From: DASSLY01 sp035689185
Lineage (GTDB): Bacteria; Actinomycetota; Actinomycetes; Actinomycetales; Dermatophilaceae
Length of the DNA stretch: 23,433 bases
Reading direction: 5' to 3'
Assembly (NCBI GenBank): GCA_035689185.1
Contig: DASSLY010000125.1
Coordinates: 1 to 23,433 of the forward strand
Shown: piece after piece, positions 6,872 to 14,967 of the stretch
Layout of the letters: every line of letters starts with the position of its first letter
Position numbering within the stretch: position 1 is the stretch's first letter
The notes under the pieces: generated by a model
Databases searched by the model: none
Told to the model about the DNA's origin: nothing
Seen by the model: only the letters and a program-made list of their open reading frames with translations
Translations under genes and position numbers: made by a program

Positions 6872-8332
6872 CTACCGGCCCAGCAGCCCCAGCAGCAGCT
6901 GGGGGCTGATGCTGGTCACGACCAGAAGCCCGGTCGCCAGGCCGAGCGCCACCCCGACCGGCGCGTCGACGTGCAGGCGCGGTGCAACCGCTTCCGCCGG
7001 GTCGGGCACGGCCACCAGCAGCAGTAACCAGCGCAGGTAGACCGCCACCCCGACGACCGCGTTGACCGCGGCAACCACCGCCAGCAGCCACAGCTCGTCC
7101 GCGACGACCGGCCGCAGCGCGGCCACCTTGGCGACCAGCCCGAGCACCCCGGGCGGCAGCCCGGCCAGGGACAGCAGCGCCAGGGCCAAGGCGACGCCCA
7201 GCAACGGACGGGTCCGCAACAGGCCCCGGTATGCGGTGAGCTCGCGGGCGCGGCGCAGCCCCGAGGCTCGGGCCAGGACCGCGACCACAACGAACGCGAC
7301 CACGGTCGCGACGACGTAGGCGAGCAGGTACGCCCCGGACGCCGCCGCAGCGGCCGAGGAGACCGCGGCCAGCGGCAGCACGACCCAGCCGGCCTGCGCG
7401 ACGGTGGACCAGGCCAGCAGGCGGACCGCGTCCTGCTGGCGCAGCGCCACCACGTTACCCAGCGTCATGCTCACCGCTGCCACGACCGCGACGGCGGTGA
7501 GCACCGGCGCCCCGAGGGCGCTGACCGCCCGGATGACGACGAGCAGCGCGGCCAGCGCGGCGACCTTGGAGGTGCCGGCCAGGAAGAGGGCGACCGGAAG
7601 CGGCGCACCGCTGTACGCCTCCGGGGTCCAGGCGTGGAAGGGCACCAGGGACAGCTTGAACCCGACGCCGCCCACGACGAGCACGACCGCCAGGACGAGC
7701 ACCGAGCGGCGGGCCGGGTCGGCGCTGACGGCCAGCACGGCGGCGGTGTCCAGCAGGGCGCTGCCGGTGGCGGAGTACCAGAGGGCGGCCGCCAGGGCGA
7801 GCAGCGCGAACGACACCAAGGAGGTCACCAGCAGGGTCACTGCGCCGGTCACCGCGGTCGCCGTCCCGCGCAGCGCCACCAGGGCGATCACCGGCAGCGT
7901 CGCCAGCTCCAGGGACACCAGCCACGAGCCGAGGTCGACCGCGGCGGCCACGGCGACCGCCCCGGCGGTGGCGGCCAGGGCCAGGCTGACCGTGACCGCG
8001 GCGCCGCCGTGAGCCTGCTGGCGGGACGGAAGCGCGACGAGAAGGGCCGCGGCCGCGGCCACCAGGGCGGCGAGCTGGAGGGAGGAGGCCAGTGCCCCCG
8101 CGGCATACAGGCAGCTGCCGTCGGGCAGGCACAGGGTGCGCGCGGCGTCGCCGGCGGCCAGGCCGAGGCCCGGTGCGGTGCCGGCGCCGCCGGCTACCAG
8201 GCCCAGCAGGGCCAGCAGGTAGTGCACCGTGCGTCGCCCGGGCAGCGCGATGTCCAGGACGAGCACGACCACGGCTGCCGCGGCGGGGCCCAGCACCGGC
8301 AGCAGCGTGGCGAGGTCGATGCTGACCGTCAT
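6872..8332 (-). CDS. nuoN: NADH-quinone oxidoreductase subunit N (Mrp-type proton channel)
   Basis: A 486-residue polytopic membrane protein, last gene of the nuo operon. It is one of the three antiporter-like pumping subunits. The conserved transport residues are visible: Glu142 in SWLVSLELATLP and Lys226 in GFKLSLVPFHAWTPEAYSGAP, the signature loop of NuoN. A second block, NVVALRQQDAVRLLAWST, carries the usual polar residues of the later half-channel. Start ATG 8332 overlaps the nuoM stop as ATGA. An unusual Cys pair (LCLPDGSCLY, residues 68-74) lies in a predicted loop between the first membrane segments. In-frame open sequence continues far upstream but only overlaps nuoM and nuoL and lacks hydrophobic character, so it is not part of the gene. 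Confidence 0.93.
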   Translation of the reverse strand: MTVSIDLATLLPVLGPAAAAVVVLVLDIALPGRRTVHYLLALLGLVAGGAGTAPGLGLAAGDAARTLCLPDGSCLYAAGALASSLQLAALVAAAAALLVALPSRQQAHGGAAVTVSLALAATAGAVAVAAAVDLGSWLVSLELATLPVIALVALRGTATAVTGAVTLLVTSLVSFALLALAAALWYSATGSALLDTAAVLAVSADPARRSVLVLAVVLVVGGVGFKLSLVPFHAWTPEAYSGAPLPVALFLAGTSKVAALAALLVVIRAVSALGAPVLTAVAVVAAVSMTLGNVVALRQQDAVRLLAWSTVAQAGWVVLPLAAVSSAAAAASGAYLLAYVVATVVAFVVVAVLARASGLRRARELTAYRGLLRTRPLLGVALALALLSLAGLPPGVLGLVAKVAALRPVVADELWLLAVVAAVNAVVGVAVYLRWLLLLVAVPDPAEAVAPRLHVDAPVGVALGLATGLLVVTSISPQLLLGLLGR

Positions 8333-9822
8333 CGGCCGCCACCCGCGGTGGCCACGATCTCGGCGGAGAGGTCGGCGGTGAGGTCGAGCACCGGTCCCGG
8401 GACGACGCCGAGCACGAGGACGCCGGTCGCCAGCGCTCCTAGCACCCCCCACTCCCAGCCCCGGGCGTCGGTCGTCGCCGGCTCGGTGCGCTCCCCCGCC
8501 CACACGACCCGCAGCACCCGCAGGCTGTACCCCGCAGCCAGCGCGGTCCCGGCCACGGCGGCGATCGCGAAGGCCCGGAACACCCCGCCCGGGCGGTCCG
8601 CGGCCGGCCACCAGGCGGCATACACCGTGGTGAGCTCGCCCCAGAACCCGACCAGACCGGGCAGGCCGAGGGCGGCCGCGAAGCCCACGACCAGGGCGAA
8701 CCCGAGCCGGGGCGACACCTCGCGCAGCGCCGCGCGGGCGGTGTCCAGGTCGGCCGACCCCCACCGCTGCTTGAGCCCGCCGACGACGAAGAACAGCAGC
8801 GCGGAGACCAGGCCGTGGGCCAGGTTGGCGAACAGCGCCGCCTGCAGCCCGGTCTGGGTGCCGGATGCCAGCCCGAGCGCGACGAAGCCCATGTGCGCGA
8901 CCGAGGAATAGGCGATGAGCCGCTTGAGGTCGCGCTCGACCAGGCAGGCCAAGCCACCCCACAGGATGCCGACCGCGCCGGCCGCGCCGAGCAGCGGCGC
9001 CACCCGGGTGAACCCGCCCGGCACGGCCGCGACGGCCAGCCGGACGACGCCGTACGTGCCCATCTTCAGCAGGACGGCGGCGAGCAGCACCGACCCGGCG
9101 GTCGGGGCGATGGTGTGCGCCGGGGGCAGCCAGGTGTGGACCGGCCACAGCGGCACCTTGATGCCCAGCCCGAGGACCAGGATCGCGGCGACCGCGGTCT
9201 GTGCGGCGGGGGTGAGGCCGGCGCCGCGCTGGGCGGCCAGGGCGCTCAGGTCCCCGGTCCCGGCGGCGTGCACGAGGGCCAGGATCCCGACGAGCATGAG
9301 GGTGGACCCGAGCACGGTGTAGAGCACGAACCGGCCGGAGGCGTCGGCGCGGGCCGCCAGGTCGTGGTCGTCGCCGAACTGGCTGATGAGCACCCACATC
9401 GGGATGAGCACGGTCTCGAAGGCGACGAAGAACAGGACCGCGTCGCGGGTGAGGAAGCTCGCCAGCGCGCCCAGCTCCACCACCAGCAGGCAGCCGTAGA
9501 AGCTGGTCGGCGCCCCCCCGGTGGGCGGGTGGGCCCGGGCGTGCAGCACGACCGCGACGCCGAGCAGCGCGGTGAGCAGCACCAGCGGCGCGCTGATGCC
9601 GTCGACCCCGAACGCGAACCGCACCCCCAGGGCCGGGACCCAGGGTTGGTCCAGCACCGGGCGCTGGGCCACCACCGCGACCGCGCCGGCAGCGGTGAGG
9701 ACGCTGGCGACCAGGGCGACCAGGTTCGCGGTCCGCTCGGTGCCGGGACCGCCGCGGCCGGCGACCAGCAGGCCGGTGCCGACGACCGCGGGCAGCGCCA
9801 GGGTCAGGACCAGGACGGTCAC
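8329..9822 (-). CDS. nuoM: NADH-quinone oxidoreductase subunit M
   Basis: A 497-residue antiporter-like membrane subunit. The conserved pumping residues are Glu136 in FFVAFETVLIPMWVLI and Lys222 in KVPLWPVHTWLPPAHTIAPT, followed by the second lysine half-channel in LLKMGTYGVVRL and ERDLKRLIAYSSVAHMG. All classic NuoM blocks are present, so it should be competent for proton translocation. I chose GTG 9822 because it overlaps the nuoL stop by 4 nt (GTGA), matching its neighbours; a longer in-frame start at 9873 would add an Arg-rich extension inside nuoL. It is translationally coupled to nuoN downstream (ATGA). Confidence 0.94.
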   Translation of the reverse strand: MTVLVLTLALPAVVGTGLLVAGRGGPGTERTANLVALVASVLTAAGAVAVVAQRPVLDQPWVPALGVRFAFGVDGISAPLVLLTALLGVAVVLHARAHPPTGGAPTSFYGCLLVVELGALASFLTRDAVLFFVAFETVLIPMWVLISQFGDDHDLAARADASGRFVLYTVLGSTLMLVGILALVHAAGTGDLSALAAQRGAGLTPAAQTAVAAILVLGLGIKVPLWPVHTWLPPAHTIAPTAGSVLLAAVLLKMGTYGVVRLAVAAVPGGFTRVAPLLGAAGAVGILWGGLACLVERDLKRLIAYSSVAHMGFVALGLASGTQTGLQAALFANLAHGLVSALLFFVVGGLKQRWGSADLDTARAALREVSPRLGFALVVGFAAALGLPGLVGFWGELTTVYAAWWPAADRPGGVFRAFAIAAVAGTALAAGYSLRVLRVVWAGERTEPATTDARGWEWGVLGALATGVLVLGVVPGPVLDLTADLSAEIVATAGGGR

Positions 9823-11831
9823 CACAGCCCGACCCCCGCGACGCCGACGGCCAGCACGCCGAGCAGCAGCCACGCCAGGTAGGTCGAGGGCTTGCGGGTG
9901 TGCGCCCGGTCGCCGCCGAGCCCGGCCCAGCGGGTGGCGACGACCGCGCCGCGCACGTAGGCGTCGATGACGCGGTCGTCGGCCCGGACCACCAGCCGGG
10001 CCAGGGCGAGCACCGGGCGGATGGCGGTGAGGTACAGCCCGTCCACGCCCAGGCCGCGGCTCGACTGCGCGCGGACGGCGGCCGGCAGCCTGTCCAGGGC
10101 GTCACCCGTCCCGCGCCACGGAGTCATCAACCGCACGACCCCGGCGGCCAGGGCGATGAGCGCGACCGACAGAGCCAGCCCGGCGACGCCCAGGTGCGGC
10201 TCGATCCCGGGCACCAGCGGGGTGAGCACGACCGCGCCCCCGAGCACGGTGAGCACGGCCAGGGCCCCCACCGGGACTCGCGCGTCCAGGTCGACCGAGC
10301 CGTGGACGTCGGTGGGGTCGTCGGTGGGGTCGTCGCGGTCGCCCTCGGCGGGCAGCACCGGCAGCACCTGGGTCGCGGCCAGGTCCGCCCGGCGGATCGG
10401 CTGGGTAAGCATGTCGTCCAGCGACACCTCGGTGGGCTCGCCGGCGGGCAGGGCCGCCTCCTGCTCGGCGTAAAGGGCCTCCTCCTCGTCCTCGGACAGG
10501 TGGGTCAGGATCAACCAGGCGCGGGTGCAGTAGGCCGCGGTGAGGAAGATCGTCGCGCCGATGGCGACGAGCACGACCCAGGCGGCGGCCGAGGAGGTGG
10601 CGCCGTCGGCCGCGGCCTGGAAGACGTATTCCTTGCTGACGAACCCGACCAGCGGAGGGACCCCGGCCAGCGACAGGAAGCCGATGGCCAGCGGGCGGGC
10701 GGCGGCCGGGTGCCGCCGGGCCGACCCGGTGAGCAGCAACGCGGACGTGCCGCCGACGAGCACGGCCAGCCAGCCGATGGCGAGGAACAGCAACGCCTTG
10801 AACATGGCGTGCGACAGCAGGTGCAGGATGCCCGCGCCCGGCCCGTCGGCGACCGGGACCACGGCCAGCGCGGAGAGCATCAGCGCCACCTGGCTGAGGG
10901 TGGAGTAGGCCAGCAGCCGCTTCAGGTCGGACTGGCCGAACGCGAGCGCGGCGGCATACACCATGGTCACCGCGGTGAGCACGGCAAGGACCAGGCGGGC
11001 CGCGGGGGCGGCCGCGAACAGCGGGAACAGCCGGGCGACGATGACGGTCCCCGCGGCGACCATGGTGGCGGCGTGGATGAGCGCAGAGGCCGGGGTCGGG
11101 CCCTCCATCGCGTCCGGCAGCCAGTCGTGGAACGGCACCAGGCCGGACTTGCCGGCGATCCCGACGAGCAGGCCGACCAGGGCGGCGGTGAGGCCGGCAG
11201 AACCGGTGGCGCCGTCCAGCAGCCTGCGGATCTCCGTCGTCCCGGCGGCGCCGGCGAGCGCGACGATGCCCAGGACGAACGCGAGGTCGGCGACCCGGGT
11301 GACCAGGAACGCCTTCATCGCCGCCCGCCGGGCGGCCTCGCGGTGGCTGTCGTGCCCGATGAGCAGGTAGGAGCACCAGCCCATCACCTCCCAGCCGACC
11401 AGGGTCAGGACCAGGTCGCCGGACTGGACGACGAGCAGCATCCCGGCCAGGAACAGCGAGACGGTGGCCGAGAAGACGCCGTAGCGGGGGTCGGCGTGCA
11501 GGTAGCCCCGGGTGTAGGCCTGGATGGCCAGCCCGACGACGGCCACCGCCACGGCCACGACCGCGGCCAGGTCGTCGGTGACCAGGTGCAGCGGGACACG
11601 CAGCTCCCCGAGCGCCAGGCCGGGCACGGTGGTGACCGCAGGCGTCACCTGGTCGTGGTGCACGGCATACAGCTGGTATGCCGCGGCGGCCAGGGTCACC
11701 AGGGCGGCCCCCACCGCGACGACGCGGGAGGCGCTGCGGTGGCGGGCGACCAGCAGGCCGGCGACGGCGGCCGCGAACGGGGCCAGGACCAGCAGCCGGA
11801 CCGACCAGTCGAGTACGGCGTCGCCGGTCAC
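9819..11831 (-). CDS. nuoL: NADH-quinone oxidoreductase subunit L
   Basis: A 670-residue subunit, the distal antiporter-like pump carrying the long lateral helix. Glu148 in TLVGWEVMGWCSYLLIGH and Lys228 in GKSGLVPFHDWLPDAMEGPTPASALIH are the key channel residues, and SDLKRLLAYSTLSQ and HAMFKALLFL follow. A charged acidic insert occupies residues about 445-520 (SEDEEEALYAEQEA ... DDPTDDPTDVHG) between the last antiporter helix and the C-terminal helices; it explains the length above the roughly 610 of the E. coli protein. The C-terminal membrane helix ends LLGVLAVGVAGVGLW. Start GTG 11831 overlaps the nuoK stop (GTGA). The gene also contains the perfect palindrome at 11663-11683. Confidence 0.94.
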   Translation of the reverse strand: MTGDAVLDWSVRLLVLAPFAAAVAGLLVARHRSASRVVAVGAALVTLAAAAYQLYAVHHDQVTPAVTTVPGLALGELRVPLHLVTDDLAAVVAVAVAVVGLAIQAYTRGYLHADPRYGVFSATVSLFLAGMLLVVQSGDLVLTLVGWEVMGWCSYLLIGHDSHREAARRAAMKAFLVTRVADLAFVLGIVALAGAAGTTEIRRLLDGATGSAGLTAALVGLLVGIAGKSGLVPFHDWLPDAMEGPTPASALIHAATMVAAGTVIVARLFPLFAAAPAARLVLAVLTAVTMVYAAALAFGQSDLKRLLAYSTLSQVALMLSALAVVPVADGPGAGILHLLSHAMFKALLFLAIGWLAVLVGGTSALLLTGSARRHPAAARPLAIGFLSLAGVPPLVGFVSKEYVFQAAADGATSSAAAWVVLVAIGATIFLTAAYCTRAWLILTHLSEDEEEALYAEQEAALPAGEPTEVSLDDMLTQPIRRADLAATQVLPVLPAEGDRDDPTDDPTDVHGSVDLDARVPVGALAVLTVLGGAVVLTPLVPGIEPHLGVAGLALSVALIALAAGVVRLMTPWRGTGDALDRLPAAVRAQSSRGLGVDGLYLTAIRPVLALARLVVRADDRVIDAYVRGAVVATRWAGLGGDRAHTRKPSTYLAWLLLGVLAVGVAGVGLW
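11663..11683. repeat. Palindrome of the GGCATAC heptamer inside nuoL
   Basis: CGGCATAC (11663-11670) and GTATGCCG (11676-11683) form perfect 8-bp inverted arms around AGCTG. It is two facing copies of the heptamer over-represented in the window. It lies in coding sequence near the nuoL N terminus, so it could be a protein site or chance. Confidence 0.5.
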
Positions 11832-12142
11832 TGGTCGTCCCGGGCCGGGGCGGCGACGGTCAGGTCGATATGGCCGCGGGAGCGGTAGAGCGCCAGGACC
11901 ACGGCCAGCGCGACGCCGATCTCGGCCGCGGCCACCGTGATGACGAACAGGGTGAGCACCTGCCCTGCGCGCAGCGGGTCCGGCAGGACCGCGCCCATGG
12001 TGACCAGCAGCAGGTTTGCGGCGTTCAGGAGGAGCTCGACACCGATGAGCACCAGGACCGCGTTGCGCCGGGCGACCACCCCGTAGGCGCCCGCGCCGGT
12101 GAGGACCGCCACCAGGGTGAGCGGCAGGGCGAGGTGGATCAC
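11828..12142 (-). CDS. nuoK: NADH-quinone oxidoreductase subunit K
   Basis: A 104-residue protein with three membrane helices, homologous to MrpC. The two conserved intramembrane glutamates are present: Glu36 in LIGVELLLNAANLLLV and Glu74 in VITVAAAEIGVALAVV, both essential for proton transfer in the family. Start GTG 12142 overlaps the nuoJ stop (GTGA); the stop overlaps nuoL (GTGA). Open sequence upstream of this start belongs to the nuoJ region in another frame and is Arg/Gly-rich, not membrane-like. Confidence 0.94.
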   Translation of the reverse strand: MIHLALPLTLVAVLTGAGAYGVVARRNAVLVLIGVELLLNAANLLLVTMGAVLPDPLRAGQVLTLFVITVAAAEIGVALAVVLALYRSRGHIDLTVAAPARDDQ

Positions 12143-12657
12143 GAAGCCGCCTTCGACCCGGCAGCCGGCAGCCGGCTCACCGCGAACGCGGCGATCAGGG
12201 CCAGCAGCAACAACAGGGACAGCAGCTCGAACGGCCAGACCCACGCGCCGAACAGCTGCGCCGCGACCGACCGGGTATCCCCCGGCCGGGTTCGCGCCGC
12301 CCGCCCGCCGAACGTTCCGAGCAGCACGCCGCCGACCAGGGCCGCTGTGCCGGCGCCCAGGACCGCGGCCGCGATGCGTTGCGGGACGCCGGCGGTCTGC
12401 TCGGGGGTCCGGCCCATCGGGGCGCGGGTGAGCATCAGCGCGAACAGCACCAGCACGACCACGGCCCCGACGTAGACGAGCAGTTGCACCAGGGCGACCA
12501 GTTCGGCGCCGAGGACCAGGTAGCAGCCGGCCAGCGTGCCGAGGGTGACCACCAGCCACAGCGCGGCGTGCACCAGGTGGGTGGTCGTGACTGCGAGCAC
12601 GGCACCGGCCGCGGTCACCAGGCCGACGGCGGTGAACAGCACGTCGAGGGTGGTCAT
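12139..12657 (-). CDS. nuoJ: NADH-quinone oxidoreductase subunit J
   Basis: A 172-residue subunit with five predicted membrane helices. The conserved NuoJ block is VHAALWLVVTLGTLAGCYLVLGAELVALVQLLVYVGAVVVLVLFALML, including the pi-bulge region around LVYVGAVVVL. The helix FELLSLLLLLALIAAFAV forms the C-terminal segment. Start ATG 12657 overlaps the nuoI stop (ATGA). It sits between the electron-carrying and pumping parts of the operon, as in all nuo operons. Confidence 0.93.
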   Translation of the reverse strand: MTTLDVLFTAVGLVTAAGAVLAVTTTHLVHAALWLVVTLGTLAGCYLVLGAELVALVQLLVYVGAVVVLVLFALMLTRAPMGRTPEQTAGVPQRIAAAVLGAGTAALVGGVLLGTFGGRAARTRPGDTRSVAAQLFGAWVWPFELLSLLLLLALIAAFAVSRLPAAGSKAAS

Positions 12658-13469
12658 CGCCCCGGCCCGCCCTCCTGCCCGGCCGCCTCCGCCGCGCCGC
12701 GGGTTGCGGAGGTGGCTGGGCCGGAGTCTGCACCGGAGTCCGGGCCTGAGTTCGGGCCCGCGTCCGGGCCCGCGTCCGGGCCGGCGTCCGGGCTCGCGTC
12801 CGGGCTCGCGTCCGGGCGCGGGGTTGCGGGGGCGGCTGGGCGCGGCGGGCGGGGCGGGCGCGGCGTCGTCTCGCCGGCGGCTGGGCGGGGCTGGCGCGGC
12901 GGCCTGCCGGCGGCCGCGACCTCGCCCGGCTCGGCCGAGCCGGGGTCCGGTGCCGGCGGCGGCGGCACCGTCGGCATCCACTGCCCGAGCCGGTCCTTCT
13001 CGTGCAGCAGGTCGCGGATGTCGGTCTCCGCGTACTCGAACTCGGGACTCCAGTGCAGCGCGTCGAACGGGCAGACCTCGATGCAGATGCCGCAGTACAT
13101 GCACAGCGAGAAGTCGATGGCGAACCGGTCGAGCACGTTGCGCTGCCTGTCCCGCCCCCCGGGGGTGGTCGCCGGGATCGTCTCCTTGTGGCTGTCGATG
13201 TAGATGCACCAGTCCGGGCACTCCCGGGCGCAGAGCATGCAGGAGGTGCAGTTCTCCTCCAGCAGCGCGATGACCCCCCGCGAACGGGGCGGCAGGTGCG
13301 GCATGGCGTCCGGATACTCGGCCGTGTGCGCCGGGCTGACCAGGGTGCGGGCGGTGGTGGCCAGGCCGTGCAGCAGACCGGGCAGTATGCCGCGCTGGTC
13401 CCGTGGGGCCCGCCCGTGCCGTTCGCGGCGCGGCTGCGCGGCGCCGTTCGCGGAGCGCTTCCCGCTCAT
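12654..13469 (-). CDS. nuoI: NADH-quinone oxidoreductase subunit I with a long disordered C-terminal tail
   Basis: A 271-residue ferredoxin-like subunit that carries two [4Fe-4S] clusters (N6a/N6b). The two motifs are CTSCMLCARECP (Cys74, 77, 80, 84) and CMYCGICIEVCP (Cys123, 126, 129, 133), with an extra Cys88. The folded part ends near residue 167. The rest, about 104 residues, is Pro/Ala/Gly/Arg/Asp-rich with no hydrophobic core, including a run of four-residue repeats of the type D-A/S-G/S-P (encoded by the 12-bp tandem repeat at 12726-12821). Usual NuoI proteins are about 160-210 residues, so this tail is an addition. Start ATG 13469 overlaps the nuoH stop (ATGA). Without nuoE, F, G the donor to these clusters is unlikely to be the NADH module encoded here. 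Confidence 0.93.
   Translation of the reverse strand: MSGKRSANGAAQPRRERHGRAPRDQRGILPGLLHGLATTARTLVSPAHTAEYPDAMPHLPPRSRGVIALLEENCTSCMLCARECPDWCIYIDSHKETIPATTPGGRDRQRNVLDRFAIDFSLCMYCGICIEVCPFDALHWSPEFEYAETDIRDLLHEKDRLGQWMPTVPPPPAPDPGSAEPGEVAAAGRPPRQPRPAAGETTPRPPRPPRPAAPATPRPDASPDASPDAGPDAGPDAGPNSGPDSGADSGPATSATRGAAEAAGQEGGPGR
12726..12821. repeat. 12-bp tandem repeat in the nuoI 3' end
   Basis: Eight units of about 12 bp. Seven, from 12738, are of the type GTCCGGGCYCGC and the first (12726-12737) is degenerate. Units at 12762-12821 are nearly identical. On the coding strand they encode the D-(A/S)-(G/S)-P repeats of the NuoI tail. Array length is likely variable between strains. Confidence 0.85.
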
Positions 13470-14425
13470 GTCGCCATCACGACGAGGACGCCGGTGAGGG
13501 CCAGCTGCGCGATCGCCAACGGCACCAGCGCCGCCCAGGCCAGCCGCTGCAGCTGGTCCTCGCGCAGCCGGGGCCAGGCCACCCGGAACCAGATGACGAC
13601 CACGGCGACCAGCCCCGCCTTGGCCAGGGTCCACAGCGGGCCCAGCTGCTCGGCGAACGGGCCGCGCCAGCCGCCGAGGTACAGGACCGCGAACAGCAGC
13701 GACATGACCACGATGCCGGCGTACTCGGCGAGCAGGAAGAAGGCGAACCGCAGCCCGGTGTACTCGGTGTACGGACCGAAGACGATCTCGGCGTCGGCGA
13801 CGGGCATGTCGAACGGCGGTCGCTGCAGCTCGGCGACCGCGGCCAGCAGGAAGCAGGCCGCGCCCGGCGCCTGCCAGAGAAGCCACCACGGCTGCCACTG
13901 CTCGACGATGCCGGTGAGGGAGACCGTGCCCGCGGCGAGTGCGACCGAGGCGGTCGCGAGCACGATCGGCAGCTCGTAGGACAGCAGCTGCGCCGCGGCG
14001 CGCATCCCCCCGAGCAGGGCGTACTTGTTGGCGCTGGACCACCCCGCCATCAGGGTGCCCAGGATGCCGACCGCGCTGGCGGCCACGACGAACAGCACGC
14101 TCGCGTCCACGTCGGCGGCCACGACGGTCGGGGACAGTGGGACGACGGCAAGCGCGACCAGGTACGGGATGAGCGCCACCGCGGGGGCCAGGCGGAACAC
14201 CGGGCCGTCGGCCTCGCGGGGGGTGACATCCTCCTTCTGGACGAACTTCACCCCGTCGGCGACTAGCTGGGCGAACCCGTGGAACCCGCCGGCGTACATC
14301 GGGCCCAGCCGGCCCTGCATGTGCGCCATGACCTTGTGCTCCGTCTGCCCCACGAGCAGCGGCAGGGTCAGGAACGCGGCCAGCACGCCGGCCGACCGCA
14401 GCACCACCTCCAGTGCCACCGGCAT
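13466..14425 (-). CDS. nuoH: NADH-quinone oxidoreductase subunit H, divergent quinone-site motifs
   Basis: A 319-residue membrane subunit that links the peripheral arm to the pumps and lines the quinone tunnel. The overall pattern is clear: EHKVMAHMQGRLGP (29-42), ADGVKFVQKEDVTP (56-69), SYELPIVLA (149-157), AELQRPPFDMPVADAE (198-213), TEYTGLRFAFFLLAEY (220-235). Compared with the usual NuoH motifs, GPNRVG is GPMYAG, and the acidic PEAE-type block is PVAD, so one of the channel glutamates is Val and another is Asp. These differences occur exactly where NuoD and NuoB would contact it. Start ATG 14425 shares one base with the nuoC stop (TGATG), unlike the 4-nt overlaps elsewhere in the operon. 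Confidence 0.93.
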   Translation of the reverse strand: MPVALEVVLRSAGVLAAFLTLPLLVGQTEHKVMAHMQGRLGPMYAGGFHGFAQLVADGVKFVQKEDVTPREADGPVFRLAPAVALIPYLVALAVVPLSPTVVAADVDASVLFVVAASAVGILGTLMAGWSSANKYALLGGMRAAAQLLSYELPIVLATASVALAAGTVSLTGIVEQWQPWWLLWQAPGAACFLLAAVAELQRPPFDMPVADAEIVFGPYTEYTGLRFAFFLLAEYAGIVVMSLLFAVLYLGGWRGPFAEQLGPLWTLAKAGLVAVVVIWFRVAWPRLREDQLQRLAWAALVPLAIAQLALTGVLVVMAT

Positions 14426-14967
14426 CAGCGCGGGCCCCAGTCCGGGTCGGGCACCCCCGGCGGGGTCATCCGGCGCCGGCCCCCGCGCTCCGGCAGGTCA
14501 TGCCCGCTCTCCCCAGGCTCCTTGGCCCCCGGCCACGGCTTGCTCGCCCGGGCCGCCAGCACGAACGACTTGCGAAGCGGCGTGCCCTCGAACCCGTCCG
14601 GCAGCAGCAGCGGCCGCAGCCCTTGCCCCGTCCCGTCGTCGAAGCCGTCGAAGGCGACACCGAACATCTCGTGGGTCTCCCGCTCGTGCCAGGCCGCACC
14701 CCGCCAGAGCCCGGTCGCGCTGGCCACCGAGCCGCCGACCGGGACCCGGGTGCGCAGCAGCACCCGTTGCAGGTCGCCGCGGGAGGCGGGATCGAGCAGG
14801 TGGGCGACGACGTCGAACCCCGGCGTCCCCCCGCTGTCGGCGGCGTCGGTCTGGTCCACCGCTGTCAGCCAGTCGAAGAAGCTGAACCCCTCGTCCCGGG
14901 CCGCGGTGAGCGCGTCGAGCCAGCCGTCCACGGGGACGTCCCGGCACGGCACCTCCAGGGCCTTCAC
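14425..14967 (-). CDS. nuoC: NADH-quinone oxidoreductase subunit C
   Basis: A 180-residue peripheral-arm subunit (30-kDa family). The signature is AWHERETHEMFGVAFDGF (92-109), matching the ERE-DMFGI-F block, then LRPLLLPDGFEGTPLRKSFV (117-136), the conserved product end. After that the tail (WPGAKEPGESGHDLPERGG...) is Arg/Gly/Pro-rich. Start GTG 14967 overlaps the nuoB stop (GTGA). In most operons nuoD follows directly or is fused to nuoC. Here neither is true: the protein stops and nuoH begins at the shared base, so nuoD is absent from the operon. Confidence 0.92.
   Translation of the reverse strand: MKALEVPCRDVPVDGWLDALTAARDEGFSFFDWLTAVDQTDAADSGGTPGFDVVAHLLDPASRGDLQRVLLRTRVPVGGSVASATGLWRGAAWHERETHEMFGVAFDGFDDGTGQGLRPLLLPDGFEGTPLRKSFVLAARASKPWPGAKEPGESGHDLPERGGRRRMTPPGVPDPDWGPR

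Noticed and set aside
6872..10105. A 1077-residue open frame on the minus strand
   Set aside because: Only its 3' part (from ATG 8332) is nuoN; the rest is an Arg/Gly-rich shadow of nuoM and nuoL in a different frame.
8815..11888. Long plus-strand open frames opposite nuoM and nuoL
   Set aside because: Low-complexity Gly/Arg/Asp/Gln-rich translations, an antisense effect of high GC content.
12726..12821. CRISPR-like repeat array
   Set aside because: Units are 12 bp with no spacers and encode an in-frame amino-acid repeat.
12139..14042. Longer starts for nuoI, nuoJ and nuoK upstream of the chosen ones
   Set aside because: The extra residues lie in overlapping neighbours, are Arg/Ala-rich, and ignore the ATGA/GTGA overlaps that fit the operon.
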